Shown piece after piece: positions 24,516 to 34,320 of a stretch of DNA of 64,000 bases. The translations under genes and the position numbers were made by a program. The stretch is taken from positions 620,001 through 684,000 of the forward strand of contig NZ_JACXAC010000004.1 of NCBI RefSeq assembly GCF_014699055.1. Direction: 5' to 3'. This DNA comes from Hymenobacter armeniacus. Lineage in GTDB: Bacteria; Bacteroidota; Bacteroidia; Cytophagales; Hymenobacteraceae. The notes below the pieces were generated by a model, which made no database searches, was not told the DNA's origin, and saw nothing but the letters and a program-made list of their open reading frames with translations. How positions within the stretch are numbered: position 1 is the first letter of the stretch; every line of letters begins with the position of its first letter.

Positions 24516-26654
24516 ATGGCCGTTAACAAAGACCTTCAATACCTCCGCAACATCGGGATTATGGCGCACATCGACGCCGGTAAAACCACGACGTCGGAGC
24601 GTATTCTGTACTACACGGGTAAAACCCACAAAATCGGGGAAGTGCACGACGGTGCCGCCACGATGGACTGGATGGAGCAGGAGCAGGAGCGTGGCATCAC
24701 CATTACTTCGGCTGCTACGACCACCTTCTGGAACTACCCCACCGATGCCAAAGGCAACACGACGGGCGAAACCAAACAGTACAAAATCAACCTGATTGAC
24801 ACCCCCGGCCACGTTGACTTCACGGTGGAAGTAGAACGTTCGCTGCGCGTGCTCGACGGTGCCGTGGCGCTGTTCTGCGCCGTATCGGGCGTGGAGCCCC
24901 AGTCGGAAACCGTGTGGCGTCAGGCCGACAAGTACAAAGTGCCCCGCATCTGCTTCGTCAACAAGATGGACCGTGCCGGCGCTGACTTCTTCAAAGCCGT
25001 AAACGAAATCAAGGAGAAGCTCGGCGCCAACCCCGTGCCGCTGCAAATCCCGATTGGTGCCGAAGACACCTTCAAAGGCGTAGTTGACCTGCTCACCGGC
25101 AAAGCCATTGTGTGGGACGACAAAACCGAAGGCAAGTCGTACGACGAAATCCCCGTTCCCGAGGACTTGGTGGACACCGTGGCCGAATGGCGCGAGAAGC
25201 TCGTGGAGAGCGTAGCCGAGTACGACGATACGTTGATGGAGAAGTTCTTCGATGACCCGGACAGCATCACCCGCGAGGAAATGATGACGGTAATCCGCAA
25301 AGCGGTTATCGACATGAAGTTCTCGCCCGTGTTGTGCGGCTCGGCCTTCAAGAACAAAGGCGTGCAGACCATGCTGGACGCCGTAATGGCTTACCTGCCT
25401 TCGCCCCTCGACATGCCCGCCATCGTGGGCGTGAACCCCGAGACGGAAGAGGAAGTGGAGCGTCACCCCGACAACTCCGAGCCTTTCACCGCGCTGGCGT
25501 TTAAAATTGCTACCGACCCCTTCGTGGGCCGTCTGTGCTTCTTCCGCTGCTACAGCGGCGTGCTGGAGTCGGGCTCTTACGTGCTCAACAACCGCACCGG
25601 CAAGAAGGAGCGCATCTCGCGCCTCATGCAGATGCACTCCAACAAGCAGAATCCGATTGACAAAATTCAGGCGGGTGACATTGCTGCAGGTGTGGGCTTC
25701 AAAGACATCAAGACCGGCGACACGCTGACCGCCGAAGGCCAGCCCCTGGTGCTGGAGTCGATGAGCTTCCCCGAGCCGGTAATTGGCTACGCCATCGAGC
25801 CGAAGACGCAAGCCGACGTGGACAAAATGGGCATGGCCATCGCCAAGCTCATTGAGGAAGACCCCACCCTGCGTGTGAATACCGACGAGGAAACCGGCCA
25901 GACCATCCTGCGTGGTATGGGCGAACTCCACCTTGAAATCATCATCGACCGCATGCGTCGGGAATTCAAGGTTGAAATCAACCAGGGTGCTCCCCAGGTT
26001 GCTTACAAGGAGATTCTCACCAAGAAAGTTGACCACCGCGAAACCTACAAGAAGCAAACCGGTGGCCGCGGCAAATTCGGCGACATCGTGTTTGAGCTTG
26101 GTCCGAAAGAAACCGAGCCGGAGAAACCCGGCATGGAGTTCGATAACGCCATCGTCGGCGGTGTGATTCCCCGCGAATTCATCCAGCCCATCCAGAAGGG
26201 TTTTGAAGAAGCCATGAAGCGTGGTCCGCTGGCTGGCTTCCCGCTCGAAACCATGAAGGTGCGCCTGTACCACGGCTCGTTCCACGACGTTGACTCGGAC
26301 GCTCTGTCGTTCGAACTCGCCGCTCGCGACGGCTTCCGCGAGGCAGCTCGCAAGGCTGGTCCGAAGCTGCTCGAGCCCATCATGGCCGTAGAAGTGGTGT
26401 GCCCCGACGAATACACGGGTCCCGTAACCGGCGACTTGAACCGTCGTCGTGGTCTGATGAAAGGCATGGACACGAAGGCCGGCGCTCAGGTAATCAAAGC
26501 CGACGTGCCGCTGTCCGAACTGTTCGGTTACGTAACCGACCTGCGCACCATCTCTTCGGGTCGCGCTTCGGCTTCGCTCACCTTCTCGCACTACGAGCAG
26601 GTGCCCACCAACCTGGCCGATGCCATCGTTGCCAAAGTAAAAGGAGGTAAATAA
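24516..26654 (+). CDS. fusA: Elongation factor G
   Basis: GTPase that drives ribosomal translocation and, with RRF, recycling. The P-loop AHIDAGKTT is near residue 20, followed by [20 protein letters not shown] and [10 protein letters not shown]. Domain IV block [18 protein letters not shown] is present. The start [10 protein letters not shown] at 24516 is chosen; the frame runs upstream to 24444 through the palindrome. The 712 residues are normal. No tuf follows. Confidence 0.97.
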   Translation: MAVNKDLQYLRNIGIMAHIDAGKTTTSERILYYTGKTHKIGEVHDGAATMDWMEQEQERGITITSAATTTFWNYPTDAKGNTTGETKQYKINLIDTPGHVDFTVEVERSLRVLDGAVALFCAVSGVEPQSETVWRQADKYKVPRICFVNKMDRAGADFFKAVNEIKEKLGANPVPLQIPIGAEDTFKGVVDLLTGKAIVWDDKTEGKSYDEIPVPEDLVDTVAEWREKLVESVAEYDDTLMEKFFDDPDSITREEMMTVIRKAVIDMKFSPVLCGSAFKNKGVQTMLDAVMAYLPSPLDMPAIVGVNPETEEEVERHPDNSEPFTALAFKIATDPFVGRLCFFRCYSGVLESGSYVLNNRTGKKERISRLMQMHSNKQNPIDKIQAGDIAAGVGFKDIKTGDTLTAEGQPLVLESMSFPEPVIGYAIEPKTQADVDKMGMAIAKLIEEDPTLRVNTDEETGQTILRGMGELHLEIIIDRMRREFKVEINQGAPQVAYKEILTKKVDHRETYKKQTGGRGKFGDIVFELGPKETEPEKPGMEFDNAIVGGVIPREFIQPIQKGFEEAMKRGPLAGFPLETMKVRLYHGSFHDVDSDALSFELAARDGFREAARKAGPKLLEPIMAVEVVCPDEYTGPVTGDLNRRRGLMKGMDTKAGAQVIKADVPLSELFGYVTDLRTISSGRASASLTFSHYEQVPTNLADAIVAKVKGGK

Positions 26655-26692
26655 GCTTTTCTAATTGGGGCAATCGGCCCCTGCCCAATACC

Positions 26693-26998
26693 ATGAACCA
26701 GAAAATTCGCATCAAGCTGAAAAGCTACGACCACAACTTGGTCGATAAATCCTCCGAGAAAATCGTGAAGGCCGTGAAGGCCACCGGTGCCATCGTGAGC
26801 GGCCCCATTCCGTTGCCCACGCAAAAGGAGAAGTTCACCGTGCTGCGCTCGCCCCACGTGAATAAGAAGAGCCGGGAGCAATTCCAGCTCTGCACCTACA
26901 AGCGCCTCGTGGACATCTTCTCGACCTCGTCGAAAACGGTTGACGCGCTGATGAAGCTGGAACTGCCCAGCGGCGTCGACGTAGAAATCAAAGTCTGA
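26693..26998 (+). CDS. rpsJ: Ribosomal protein S10
   Basis: Small-subunit head protein and NusB partner in antitermination. [35 protein letters not shown] and the C-terminal [11 protein letters not shown] are standard. The 101 residues are normal. It ends this transcription unit: a terminator follows, and rplC lies 1.5 kb away instead of directly downstream. Confidence 0.98.
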   Translation: MNQKIRIKLKSYDHNLVDKSSEKIVKAVKATGAIVSGPIPLPTQKEKFTVLRSPHVNKKSREQFQLCTYKRLVDIFSTSSKTVDALMKLELPSGVDVEIKV

Positions 26999-27020
26999 GG
27001 ATTCGATTTCAGCGTGAATT

Positions 27021-27066
27021 GAAAGAAAGCCCCACCGTACTTCGTTGCGGTGGGGCTTTTTCTTTG
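27021..27066 (+). terminator. Intrinsic terminator after rpsJ
   Basis: AAAGAAAGCCCCACCG pairs with CGGTGGGGCTTTTTCTTT around a 10-base loop, with a long T-rich tail. Very strong; it separates rpsJ from the rest of the S10 group. Confidence 0.92.
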
Positions 27067-27093
27067 GAACTTGCGGCCTACTACTTTGCCCAC

Positions 27094-28368
27094 ATGCAAT
27101 CTGTTTTCACGCTTGCCCGCTTGCACCTGGCTGCTTTGTTCTTCTGCGGCTGTGTCATCGTCGGCATTTTCGTTGCAGAATGGTTTCGGGTGTTGCCTAG
27201 CATTGGCATCGCGGGGGTAGCGGCCACCGGCCTGGTGTATGCGGTTTCCCATCGCCGAATAGCCCATAAGCAACTTTGGCCGGTATTTGGAAGCTTGTTT
27301 TTGCTGTTTTTGGTGCACGCCTCGGCAGGTTTCCATACCACCGCCGCCAATGCCAGCGCCTATTATCAGGACTTGGTTTTGCAATTGCCAATCTTGGGAC
27401 TGGGGCTGGGGTTTTGGTTGCTGCCGGCGTTGCCAAGTCGCTATCTGCGGTGGCTCTGGTTGCTGTTGATAGGGGTAACGGTGCTCGCGGCCTTAGGGGC
27501 CACCATCAATTACCTGCTACACGCCGCCGAAATCAATGAGAGCTACTACCGCTCCAAGGTGATGCCCACCGAGCCCGACCACATCCGCTTCAGCCTTATC
27601 ATCACCTTGGCCATTGCGGCGGGCATCCTCATGCTCGAGCATCGGGCTGTGAAGCATTCCTGGAGAATCTGGCTGGGGGGCGCCGTGGTCTTGCTGGCGC
27701 TGTTTCTGCACATGCTGGCCGTGCGCAGCGGCGAACTGACGTTCTATGCGCTCGGAGGACTTGCCATCCTGTGGCTGGTGCTTCGCAAGCAGCAATGGAA
27801 ACGAGCCGCCGCGCTGGCGGCTTGCTTGCTAGCGTTGCCAGCGATAAGCTACGTGGCTTTCCCTACGTTTCGGAATAAGATTACCAACACGAAGGAAGAC
27901 GTTAGCAAGGCCAAACAGAAGACCAGTTCAGAAGGCAAGAAATTCTCCATCTCTGGCCGACTGTACTCTTATAAAGCAGCGCTGGAAGTGTGGCGCGACA
28001 ACCCCATGCTGGGCGTGGGCAAGCCCGACTTGGAGGATGAGATGGCCGTCCGGTATGCCGAAGAGTATCCCGAGATGACCAGCGAGTATTACATCTTGCC
28101 GCACAATCAGTTCCTATACAACCTGGCCGCCTTTGGTGCCCTAGGCCTGTTGGTAGGCATGGTTGGCTTGTTCTATCCGGCGTGGTGGGCCCGCCGGAAG
28201 CAGGCCCCTCTGCTTCTTGCCCAATACGTGAGCATTGCGCTTTCTTTTCTGGTAGAATACACCTTGGAAACGCAAATAGGACTGGCGTTTGTGGTGTTTT
28301 TCCTGTTGCTGGCCCTGCAAGGACTGCTGCCTTGCGCCGACCGTGACCCAGTTTGGCGTCCGGCTTAG
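27094..28368 (+). CDS. O-antigen-ligase-like (Wzy_C family) membrane protein
   Basis: A 424-residue inner-membrane protein with about 10-12 hydrophobic spans. It resembles the O-antigen ligase/polymerase family that joins or polymerises undecaprenyl-linked glycans on the periplasmic side. Supporting motifs are LAVRSGELTFYALGG in a mid membrane region and, in the long periplasmic loop before the last spans, SGRLYSYKAALEVWRDNPMLG and LPHNQFLYNLAAFGALGL. The start at 27094 lies 28 bases after the rpsJ terminator. It interrupts the S10 ribosomal group. The substrate is unknown. Confidence 0.8.
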   Translation: MQSVFTLARLHLAALFFCGCVIVGIFVAEWFRVLPSIGIAGVAATGLVYAVSHRRIAHKQLWPVFGSLFLLFLVHASAGFHTTAANASAYYQDLVLQLPILGLGLGFWLLPALPSRYLRWLWLLLIGVTVLAALGATINYLLHAAEINESYYRSKVMPTEPDHIRFSLIITLAIAAGILMLEHRAVKHSWRIWLGGAVVLLALFLHMLAVRSGELTFYALGGLAILWLVLRKQQWKRAAALAACLLALPAISYVAFPTFRNKITNTKEDVSKAKQKTSSEGKKFSISGRLYSYKAALEVWRDNPMLGVGKPDLEDEMAVRYAEEYPEMTSEYYILPHNQFLYNLAAFGALGLLVGMVGLFYPAWWARRKQAPLLLAQYVSIALSFLVEYTLETQIGLAFVVFFLLLALQGLLPCADRDPVWRPA

Positions 28369-28397
28369 ATGACAGCCTTTCCAGGAGCTAACAGCCT

Positions 28398-28420
28398 CAC
28401 CTAGAAAATATTTCTAGGTG
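28398..28420. other. Perfect palindrome just ahead of the rplC promoter
   Basis: CACCTAGAAA pairs perfectly with TTTCTAGGTG around ATA. It ends 3 bases before the TTG -33 box of the rplC promoter. It may end the ligase-like message or act as an operator; there is no T-run. Confidence 0.5.
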
Positions 28421-28423
28421 TCA

Positions 28424-28455
28424 TTGTGATTCCCGAGCCTTTTTTCCTATCTTTG
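28424..28455 (+). promoter_or_regulatory. Promoter for the rplC-rplD ribosomal unit
   Basis: TTG (28424-28426), 21 bases, then TATCTTTG (28448-28455), an exact TAnnTTTG, followed by CACTCCC as in the tRNA-Trp promoter. Confidence 0.8.
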
Positions 28456-28467
28456 CACTCCCTTAGC

Positions 28468-28496
28468 GAAAACGGCACTCGGCCGTTTTCTTTTTG
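28468..28496 (+). terminator. Attenuator-like hairpin in the rplC leader
   Basis: GAAAACGG (28468-28475) pairs perfectly with CCGTTTTC (28483-28490), followed by TTTTTG. It begins only 12 bases after the -7 box, inside the leader of rplC, so it would end transcripts almost at once unless overcome. Confidence 0.65.
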
Positions 28497-28517
28497 TGTC
28501 ATTTAATCATTAACAGA

Positions 28518-29138
28518 ATGCCTGGCATTATCGGTAAGAAAATCGGTATGACAAGCCTCTTCACTCCGGACGGGAAAAACATTCCCTGCACGCTCATCGA
28601 GGCGGGTCCGTGCGTAGTGACGCAGGTTAAGACTATCGCGAATGACGGCTACACCGCCATTCAAATTGGGTACGGCGAGAAAAAAGCCAAGAACACCACC
28701 AAAGCATTGGCTGGTCACTTCGCGAAAGCCGGTACGACCCCCAAGAAAAAATTGGTTGAATTCCGCCTCGACGCCGAATCGACCTACGCCGCTGGCGCTA
28801 CCATCGACGCGACTCTCTTCGAAGAGGGCGAATTCGTGGACGTAGTAGGCACTTCCAAAGGCAAGGGTTTCCAGGGCGTTGTAAAGCGTTACAACTTCCA
28901 GGGTGTTGGTGGCCAGACCCACGGTCAGCACAACCGTCTGCGTCACCCCGGTTCTATCGGTGCTTGCTCGTGGCCTTCGCGCGTATTCAAAGGAATGCGC
29001 ATGGGTGGCCGGATGGGCAATGACCGCGTGAAAGTGCAGAACCTGAAGGTAATGCGCGTAGTAGGCGACAAGAACCTGATTCTGGTGAGCGGCTCGATTC
29101 CCGGCGCGAAGAATTCTTACGTGGTAATCGAGAAATAG
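28518..29138 (+). CDS. rplC: Ribosomal protein L3
   Basis: Early-assembly large-subunit protein reaching to the peptidyl transferase centre. The start [12 protein letters not shown] at 28518 is used; the frame opens 8 codons earlier. The [15 protein letters not shown] and [15 protein letters not shown] blocks are intact. The 206 residues are normal. First gene of its unit here, because rpsJ lies in another. Confidence 0.97.
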   Translation: MPGIIGKKIGMTSLFTPDGKNIPCTLIEAGPCVVTQVKTIANDGYTAIQIGYGEKKAKNTTKALAGHFAKAGTTPKKKLVEFRLDAESTYAAGATIDATLFEEGEFVDVVGTSKGKGFQGVVKRYNFQGVGGQTHGQHNRLRHPGSIGACSWPSRVFKGMRMGGRMGNDRVKVQNLKVMRVVGDKNLILVSGSIPGAKNSYVVIEK

Positions 29139-29147
29139 ACTAGTACG

Positions 29148-29786
29148 ATGGAACTCGCAGTATATAACCTCAAAGGCGAAGACACCGGCCGCAAAGTGAC
29201 CCTGTCTGACGCCATCTTCGGTCTCGAAGTAAACGAGCACGTGATGTACTTGGACGTGAAGCAGTACCTGGCCAACCAGCGCCAAGGCACGCACAAGTCC
29301 AAGCAGCGCAACGAGGTGCACGGCACCACCAAGAAGCTGAAGAAACAAAAAGGCACGGGCGGCGCCCGCGCTGGCAGCATGAAGTCGGGTGTGTTCGTTG
29401 GTGGTGGCCGCATGTTCGGTCCCCAGCCCCGCGACTACGGCTTCAAGCTGAACAAGAAGACCAAGCGCGTAGCTCGCCTCTCGGCCCTGTCGAGCCTGGC
29501 GAAGGATGGCAAAATCTCCATCGTGGAGACCATTGCCATGACTACTCCCCGCACCAAGGACTTCGTTGCCATTCTGGACGGCCTCAAGCTGACTAACGGC
29601 AAAAAGACCATGCTCGTGACCGGCGAGGTGAACAAGAACGTCATCCTCAGCGCCCGCAACCTGCAGAAAGTGAAAGTGTCGACGCCCATCGGCCTCAACA
29701 CCCACGACCTGCTGAACACGGACACGCTCCTGATTTCGGAAGACGGCATGGCTTCATTGGTTGAACTCTATAGCACCGCCGAATAA
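29148..29786 (+). CDS. rplD: Ribosomal protein L4
   Basis: Lines the exit tunnel. The extended loop KQRNEVHGTTKKLKKQKGTG and GGRMFGPQPRDYGFKLNKK are diagnostic. At 212 residues it is close to the norm. In E. coli L4 represses the S10 operon; here the rplC leader hairpin would be the place to look. Its stop overlaps the rplW ATG by one base. Confidence 0.97.
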   Translation: MELAVYNLKGEDTGRKVTLSDAIFGLEVNEHVMYLDVKQYLANQRQGTHKSKQRNEVHGTTKKLKKQKGTGGARAGSMKSGVFVGGGRMFGPQPRDYGFKLNKKTKRVARLSALSSLAKDGKISIVETIAMTTPRTKDFVAILDGLKLTNGKKTMLVTGEVNKNVILSARNLQKVKVSTPIGLNTHDLLNTDTLLISEDGMASLVELYSTAE

Positions 29787-30073
29787 TGAGCACCCTGAAA
29801 CGCCCCATCGTTACCGAAAAGGCCACCGGCCTGAACGAGAAAGGTCGCTACACGTTCGAAGTGGAGCGCACCGCCAACAAAGTGCAAATCAAGAAGGACA
29901 TCGAAGCCCTCTACGGCGTGACGGTGACCGAAATCAACACGATGCGCACCATTGGCAAAATGAAGACCAAAGGCACCAAAGGCGGTCAGGTGACCGGCCG
30001 TCGGGCCCACGGCAAGAAAGCCATTGTAACCGTGAAAGAAGGCGACGTTATCGACTTCTACGGCAACCTCTAG
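29786..30073 (+). CDS. rplW: Ribosomal protein L23
   Basis: Sits at the tunnel exit, where trigger factor and SRP dock. LKRPIVTEKATGLNEKGRYTFEV and the basic loop around MKTKGTKGGQVTGRR fit. 95 residues. One-base overlap with rplD suggests coupled translation. Confidence 0.96.
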   Translation: MSTLKRPIVTEKATGLNEKGRYTFEVERTANKVQIKKDIEALYGVTVTEINTMRTIGKMKTKGTKGGQVTGRRAHGKKAIVTVKEGDVIDFYGNL

Positions 30074-30124
30074 GCCTAGGCTCCGCCTCCATATTTTTCG
30101 CCGCAAAAGCACAACTAGCTAGTA

Positions 30125-30952
30125 ATGGCACTTAAAAAACTCAGACCAACCAGCCCTGGGCAGCGCTTCCGCGTTGCGCCGGCGTTCGACGAGATTACGA
30201 CGTCGACCCCGGAGAAGTCGCTCTTGACTTCCCTCAACAAGACGGGTGGCCGGAACTCTTCCGGTAAAATGTCCAACCGCTACATCGGTGGTGGTCACAA
30301 AACCCAGTACCGCATCGTGGACTTCAAGCGCGATAAAGCCGGTGTTCCGGCCGTCGTGAAGTCCATCGAGTACGACCCCAACCGCACGGCGCGCATCGCC
30401 CTCGTCAACTATGCTGACGGTGAGAAGCGTTACATCATCGCTCCCGCCGGCATGACGGTAGGCGCGAAGATTGTGTCGGGTCCCGGCGTCGCTCCCGAAG
30501 TAGGCAACACCCTGCCGCTGCGCGAGATTCCCCTCGGTACCATCCTCCACAACATCGAATTGCAGCCCGGCCAGGGCGCGGCCATGGCCCGCTCGGCCGG
30601 TACCTACGCCCAAATCGTAGCCCGCGAAGAGAAGTACGCCACGCTGAAATTGCCTTCGGGCGAGATGCGCATGGTGCTCGTTACCTGCATGGCCACCGTT
30701 GGTACCGTTTCGAACGGCGACCACATGAACACTGTGATGGGCAAAGCCGGCCGTAACCGCTGGGCTGGTCGTCGTCCCCGCGTTCGTGGCGTGGTGATGA
30801 ACCCTGTCGACCACCCCATGGGTGGTGGCGAAGGCAAATCGTCGGGTGGTCACCCGCGGAGCCGCAACGGCATTTTGGCTAAGGGCCAGAAGACCCGCAA
30901 CAAGAACAAGTATTCGGAGAACCTGATTGTGAGCCGCAAAGGCAAGAAGTAA
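30125..30952 (+). CDS. rplB: Ribosomal protein L2
   Basis: Large-subunit protein next to the peptidyl transferase centre. The C-terminal [13 protein letters not shown] motif, with the conserved histidine, is intact. The 275 residues match the family. Confidence 0.98.
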   Translation: MALKKLRPTSPGQRFRVAPAFDEITTSTPEKSLLTSLNKTGGRNSSGKMSNRYIGGGHKTQYRIVDFKRDKAGVPAVVKSIEYDPNRTARIALVNYADGEKRYIIAPAGMTVGAKIVSGPGVAPEVGNTLPLREIPLGTILHNIELQPGQGAAMARSAGTYAQIVAREEKYATLKLPSGEMRMVLVTCMATVGTVSNGDHMNTVMGKAGRNRWAGRRPRVRGVVMNPVDHPMGGGEGKSSGGHPRSRNGILAKGQKTRNKNKYSENLIVSRKGKK

Positions 30953-30955
30953 TAT

Positions 30956-31234
30956 ATGGCACGTTCACTAAAAAAAGGGCCGTACATTGACTTCCGGCTG
31001 GAAAAGAAAGTCACGGCCCTCGACACGGCCGGTAAGAAATCGGTGGTGAAGACCTGGTCGCGCCGCTCGATGATTTCCCCGGATTTCGTCGGCCACACGT
31101 TCGCTGTTCACAACGGCAATAAGTTCATCCCGGTGTATGTGACCGAGAACATGGTAGGGCACAAGCTGGGCGAATTCGCCCCGACGCGCAACTTCCGCGG
31201 TCACATCGCCAAAAAAGATAAAGGCAAGCGCTAA
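30956..31234 (+). CDS. rpsS: Ribosomal protein S19
   Basis: 30S head protein contacting S13. [38 protein letters not shown] and [16 protein letters not shown] are standard. 92 residues; 3 bases after rplB. Confidence 0.98.
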   Translation: MARSLKKGPYIDFRLEKKVTALDTAGKKSVVKTWSRRSMISPDFVGHTFAVHNGNKFIPVYVTENMVGHKLGEFAPTRNFRGHIAKKDKGKR

Positions 31235-31235
31235 G

Positions 31236-31649
31236 ATGGAAGCAGTAGCAAAACTCCGCAATGTGCCGACCTCGCCTCGCAAGATGCGTTTGGTGGCCGA
31301 CCTCGTGCGCGGCAAGAAAGTGACCCAGGCCCTCGGCCTGTTGCGCTTCGAAGCCAACATCGGCGCCGAGAAGATTGAGAAACTGCTCCTTTCGGCCTTG
31401 GCCAACTGGCAGCAGCACAACGAAGACGAGCGGATTGAGGACGCAAACCTCTACGTCAGCGAAATCTTCGTGGACGAAGGCCGCCAGCTGAAGCGCCTGC
31501 GCCCCGCCCCCCAGGGCCGTGGCCACCGCATCCGCAAGCGCAGCAACCACGTGACGCTGAAAATCGACACGAAGGTTGAGAAGCTTGGCTCCAAGCACGC
31601 CAAAGAAGTTGGCACTACCGAAAACCCCAAGGCCGACGCCAAATCCTAA
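31236..31649 (+). CDS. rplV: Ribosomal protein L22
   Basis: Exit-tunnel protein. The core ([17 protein letters not shown] and [22 protein letters not shown]) is normal. At 137 residues it is about 25 longer than in E. coli, owing to a charged C-terminal tail after the core. It starts 1 base after rpsS. Confidence 0.97.
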   Translation: MEAVAKLRNVPTSPRKMRLVADLVRGKKVTQALGLLRFEANIGAEKIEKLLLSALANWQQHNEDERIEDANLYVSEIFVDEGRQLKRLRPAPQGRGHRIRKRSNHVTLKIDTKVEKLGSKHAKEVGTTENPKADAKS

Positions 31650-31655
31650 TTTAAC

Positions 31656-32528
31656 ATGGGACAGAAAGTAAATCCAACTGGCTTCCGCCTCGGCGTAATC
31701 AAAGGCTGGGACTCTAACTGGTACGGCGGCAAGGACTTCGCCGAGAAACTGGTGGAGGACGAAAAAATCCGCAAGTACATCAACGCGCGCATTCAGAAAG
31801 GCGGCATCAGCCGCATTGTGATTGAGCGTACCCTGAAGCGCATCACCATCACCATCAACACGGCCCGTCCGGGTGTGGTGATTGGCAAAGGCGGCCAGGA
31901 AGTAGACAAGATTAAGGACGAGCTGAAGCAAATCACCAGCAAAGACGTTCAAATCAACATCTTCGAAATCAAGCGTCCGGAGTTGGATGCCAAGTTGGTA
32001 GGCGAGAGCATCGCCCAGCAACTGGCCGCTCGTATCTCCTTCCGTCGCGCCATGAAGATGTCGATTCAGGCTGCGATGCGTGTTGGTGCCGAAGGCATCA
32101 AGATTCAGTGCGGCGGCCGTCTCGGCGGTGCGGAAATTGCCCGTTCGGAGCAGTACAAAGAAGGTCGTACGCCGCTGCACACGTTGCGCGCTGACATCGA
32201 CTACGCTTTGTCGGAGGCTCAGACCGTGTATGGCAAAATCGGTATCAAGGTGTGGGTGATGCGCGGTGAGGTATTCGGCAAGCCCGACCTCTCGCCGAAC
32301 CAGCAGCTCACCAACCCCGGCGGTGGCGAAGGTGGCGGTGGTCGTCGTGACGACCGCGGCCCCCGCGGCGAGCGTCGTGATGGTGACCGTGGCCCGCGTC
32401 GCGATGGCGGTGCTGGCCGTGGTGCCGGCGACCGCGCCCCCCGCGGTGCTGGCGACAACGCCGGTCCTCGTCGCAATGGCCCCGCCCAAGGTGGTGGAGC
32501 CGGCGCCGCTCGCGGCCCGCGTCGCTAG
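31656..32528 (+). CDS. rpsC: Ribosomal protein S3 with Gly/Arg-rich C-terminal tail
   Basis: 30S head protein at the mRNA entry. The KH domain has [16 protein letters not shown] and the C-terminal domain ends around [13 protein letters not shown]. Unusually, residues 220-290 form a low-complexity tail of Gly, Arg, Asp and Pro with repeated RGPR and RRDG units. That explains the 290-residue length against about 230 in E. coli. Followed by a 107-base gap with a 14-bp hairpin. Confidence 0.97.
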   Translation: MGQKVNPTGFRLGVIKGWDSNWYGGKDFAEKLVEDEKIRKYINARIQKGGISRIVIERTLKRITITINTARPGVVIGKGGQEVDKIKDELKQITSKDVQINIFEIKRPELDAKLVGESIAQQLAARISFRRAMKMSIQAAMRVGAEGIKIQCGGRLGGAEIARSEQYKEGRTPLHTLRADIDYALSEAQTVYGKIGIKVWVMRGEVFGKPDLSPNQQLTNPGGGEGGGGRRDDRGPRGERRDGDRGPRRDGGAGRGAGDRAPRGAGDNAGPRRNGPAQGGGAGAARGPRR

Positions 32529-32541
32529 AACTAAGCTTACG

Positions 32542-32584
32542 CATTTCACTTCGTTTGCCACTCGTTGGTGAACGAAGTGAAATG
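32542..32584. other. 14-bp hairpin in the rpsC-rplP gap
   Basis: CATTTCACTTCGTT (32542-32555) pairs perfectly with AACGAAGTGAAATG (32571-32584) around a 15-base loop. No T-run follows directly. The gap is unusually wide for this tightly packed cluster. Confidence 0.7.
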
Positions 32585-32635
32585 TTCGGCTGTTCGCCCC
32601 TCTCTTTTAGAACACTCTCTTTACAATAAACTAAA

Positions 32636-33061
32636 ATGTTACAACCGAAAAGGACCAAGTATCGCAAGATGCAAAAGGGTCGCGTAACAGGCCTCGCCTA
32701 CCGCGGCAGCTCCATAGACTTCGGTTCGTTCGCTATCAAGTCGCTGGAAGTGTCTTGGATTACGGCTCGCCAAATTGAGGCTGCTCGTATCGCCATGACC
32801 CGCGCCATGAAACGCGAAGGGCAAGTATGGATTCGCATTTTCCCCGACAAGCCGATTACCAAGAAGCCCGCTGAGGTGCGCATGGGTAAAGGCAAAGGCT
32901 CGCCCGAGTATTGGGTAGCCTGCGTGAAGCCCGGCCAAATCATGTTCGAGTCGGACGGTGTGTCGCTGGAAGTAGCTAAAGAATCGCTGCGTCTGGCGGC
33001 TCAGAAGCTTCCCGTAAAAACTTCATTCGTGGTTCGCCGCGACTATACGGACGCTGCTTAA
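32636..33061 (+). CDS. rplP: Ribosomal protein L16
   Basis: Contacts the aminoacyl-tRNA elbow on the large subunit. [35 protein letters not shown] and [19 protein letters not shown] are intact. 141 residues. Confidence 0.98.
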   Translation: MLQPKRTKYRKMQKGRVTGLAYRGSSIDFGSFAIKSLEVSWITARQIEAARIAMTRAMKREGQVWIRIFPDKPITKKPAEVRMGKGKGSPEYWVACVKPGQIMFESDGVSLEVAKESLRLAAQKLPVKTSFVVRRDYTDAA

Positions 33062-33064
33062 GTC

Positions 33065-33277
33065 ATGAAGAACAAGACCGACCTCAAAGGCCTTTCCGCC
33101 GATGCGCTGAAAGAGCAAATCAAAACCGAGCAGGCTCAGGGACAGCAGCTGCGTTTCGCTCACGCGATTTCGCCCCTGGAAAACCCCGCCCGCCTCAAGG
33201 CCAACCGTAAAAACGTCGCCCGCTTGCTCACCGAGCAGACTCGTCGGAACAACGAGCAGGCCTCTAACCCCGCTTAA
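33065..33277 (+). CDS. rpmC: Ribosomal protein L29
   Basis: Small two-helix protein at the tunnel exit. The [18 protein letters not shown] helix and [19 protein letters not shown] match. 70 residues; 3 bases after rplP. Confidence 0.95.
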   Translation: MKNKTDLKGLSADALKEQIKTEQAQGQQLRFAHAISPLENPARLKANRKNVARLLTEQTRRNNEQASNPA

Positions 33278-33282
33278 TTCCG

Positions 33283-33579
33283 ATGGCAACCGACGTAACA
33301 ACCCAAGACCAAGCCGTAGCTGAAGACTCGCGCAACATGCGCAAGGAAATCACCGGCACGGTAACGAGCAACAAGATGGACAAATCCATCACCGTGGCCG
33401 TGGTGCAGAAACACAAGCACCCCATCTACGGTAAGTTCGTGACCAAAACCACGAAATTCCACGCCCACGACGAGAAAAACGAGTGCGGCGAAGGCGACAC
33501 GGTGCGCATCATGAGCACCCGCCCGCTGAGCAAAACCAAGCGGTGGCGCCTGGTGGAAATTATTGAACGCGCTAAGTAA
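33283..33579 (+). CDS. rpsQ: Ribosomal protein S17
   Basis: Small-subunit OB-fold protein. [21 protein letters not shown] and [20 protein letters not shown] are diagnostic. At 98 residues it carries an N-terminal extension of about 15 residues compared with E. coli. Confidence 0.97.
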   Translation: MATDVTTQDQAVAEDSRNMRKEITGTVTSNKMDKSITVAVVQKHKHPIYGKFVTKTTKFHAHDEKNECGEGDTVRIMSTRPLSKTKRWRLVEIIERAK

Positions 33580-33588
33580 TCCAGAGCA

Positions 33589-33957
33589 ATGATACAGCAA
33601 GAATCCCGCCTGACGGTGGCCGACAACAGCGGCGCCAAGGAAGTCCTCTGCATCCGTGTCCTGGGTGGCACGGGCAAGAAATACGCCAGCGTTGGCGACA
33701 AAATCGTGGTAGCCATCAAGTCGGCACTGCCCTCGGGCAACGCCAAGAAAGGCACCGTAAGCAAGGCCGTAGTGGTTCGCACGAAGAAAGAAGTACGCCG
33801 CAAAGACGGTTCGTACATCCGTTTCGACGACAACGCCGCCGTGTTGCTCAACAACAACGACGAGCCCCGCGGCACGCGCATCTTCGGCCCAGTGGCCCGT
33901 GAGCTCCGTGAGCGTCAGTTCATGAAAATTGTATCCTTAGCCCCCGAAGTACTCTAA
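33589..33957 (+). CDS. rplN: Ribosomal protein L14
   Basis: Forms intersubunit bridges with 16S rRNA. Begins [20 protein letters not shown], later [29 protein letters not shown]. 122 residues, normal length. Confidence 0.98.
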   Translation: MIQQESRLTVADNSGAKEVLCIRVLGGTGKKYASVGDKIVVAIKSALPSGNAKKGTVSKAVVVRTKKEVRRKDGSYIRFDDNAAVLLNNNDEPRGTRIFGPVARELRERQFMKIVSLAPEVL

Positions 33958-33960
33958 GCT

Positions 33961-34305
33961 ATGGCTATCAAGAAAGCAGCTCCCGTACAACTGCACGTGA
34001 AAACGGGCGACACCGTGAAGGTGATTGCCGGTGACGAGCGTGGCAAAACCGGCGTTATCAAGTCGGTGAACCGGGTGACCCAGCGCGTAACCGTTGAAGG
34101 TCTGAACCTGGTGACGAAACACAACAAGCCGAGCGCCAAATCGCCCCAGGGCGGCATCACCAAGATGGAGGCGCCCATGCACGTGAGCAACGTGCAGGCT
34201 ATCAACCCCACCACCGGTGAGCGGGTGCGCAAAGGCGCCGCAGCTGCCGCAGCTCCGGCTGCTGCCCCTGCCAAAGCCAAGCGTGCCTCTGCCAAAACGG
34301 CTTAA
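33961..34305 (+). CDS. rplX: Ribosomal protein L24
   Basis: Assembly initiator of the large subunit. The KOW motif is GDTVKVIAGDERGKTGVI; SPQGGITKMEAPMHVSNVQ follows. The last about 25 residues are an Ala/Lys-rich tail absent from the E. coli protein. Confidence 0.97.
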   Translation: MAIKKAAPVQLHVKTGDTVKVIAGDERGKTGVIKSVNRVTQRVTVEGLNLVTKHNKPSAKSPQGGITKMEAPMHVSNVQAINPTTGERVRKGAAAAAAPAAAPAKAKRASAKTA

Positions 34306-34320
34306 GCAGCCCCCACCATC

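Noticed and set aside
24501-26591. 696-codon open frame opposite fusA
   Set aside because: Antisense shadow of EF-G with no motifs.
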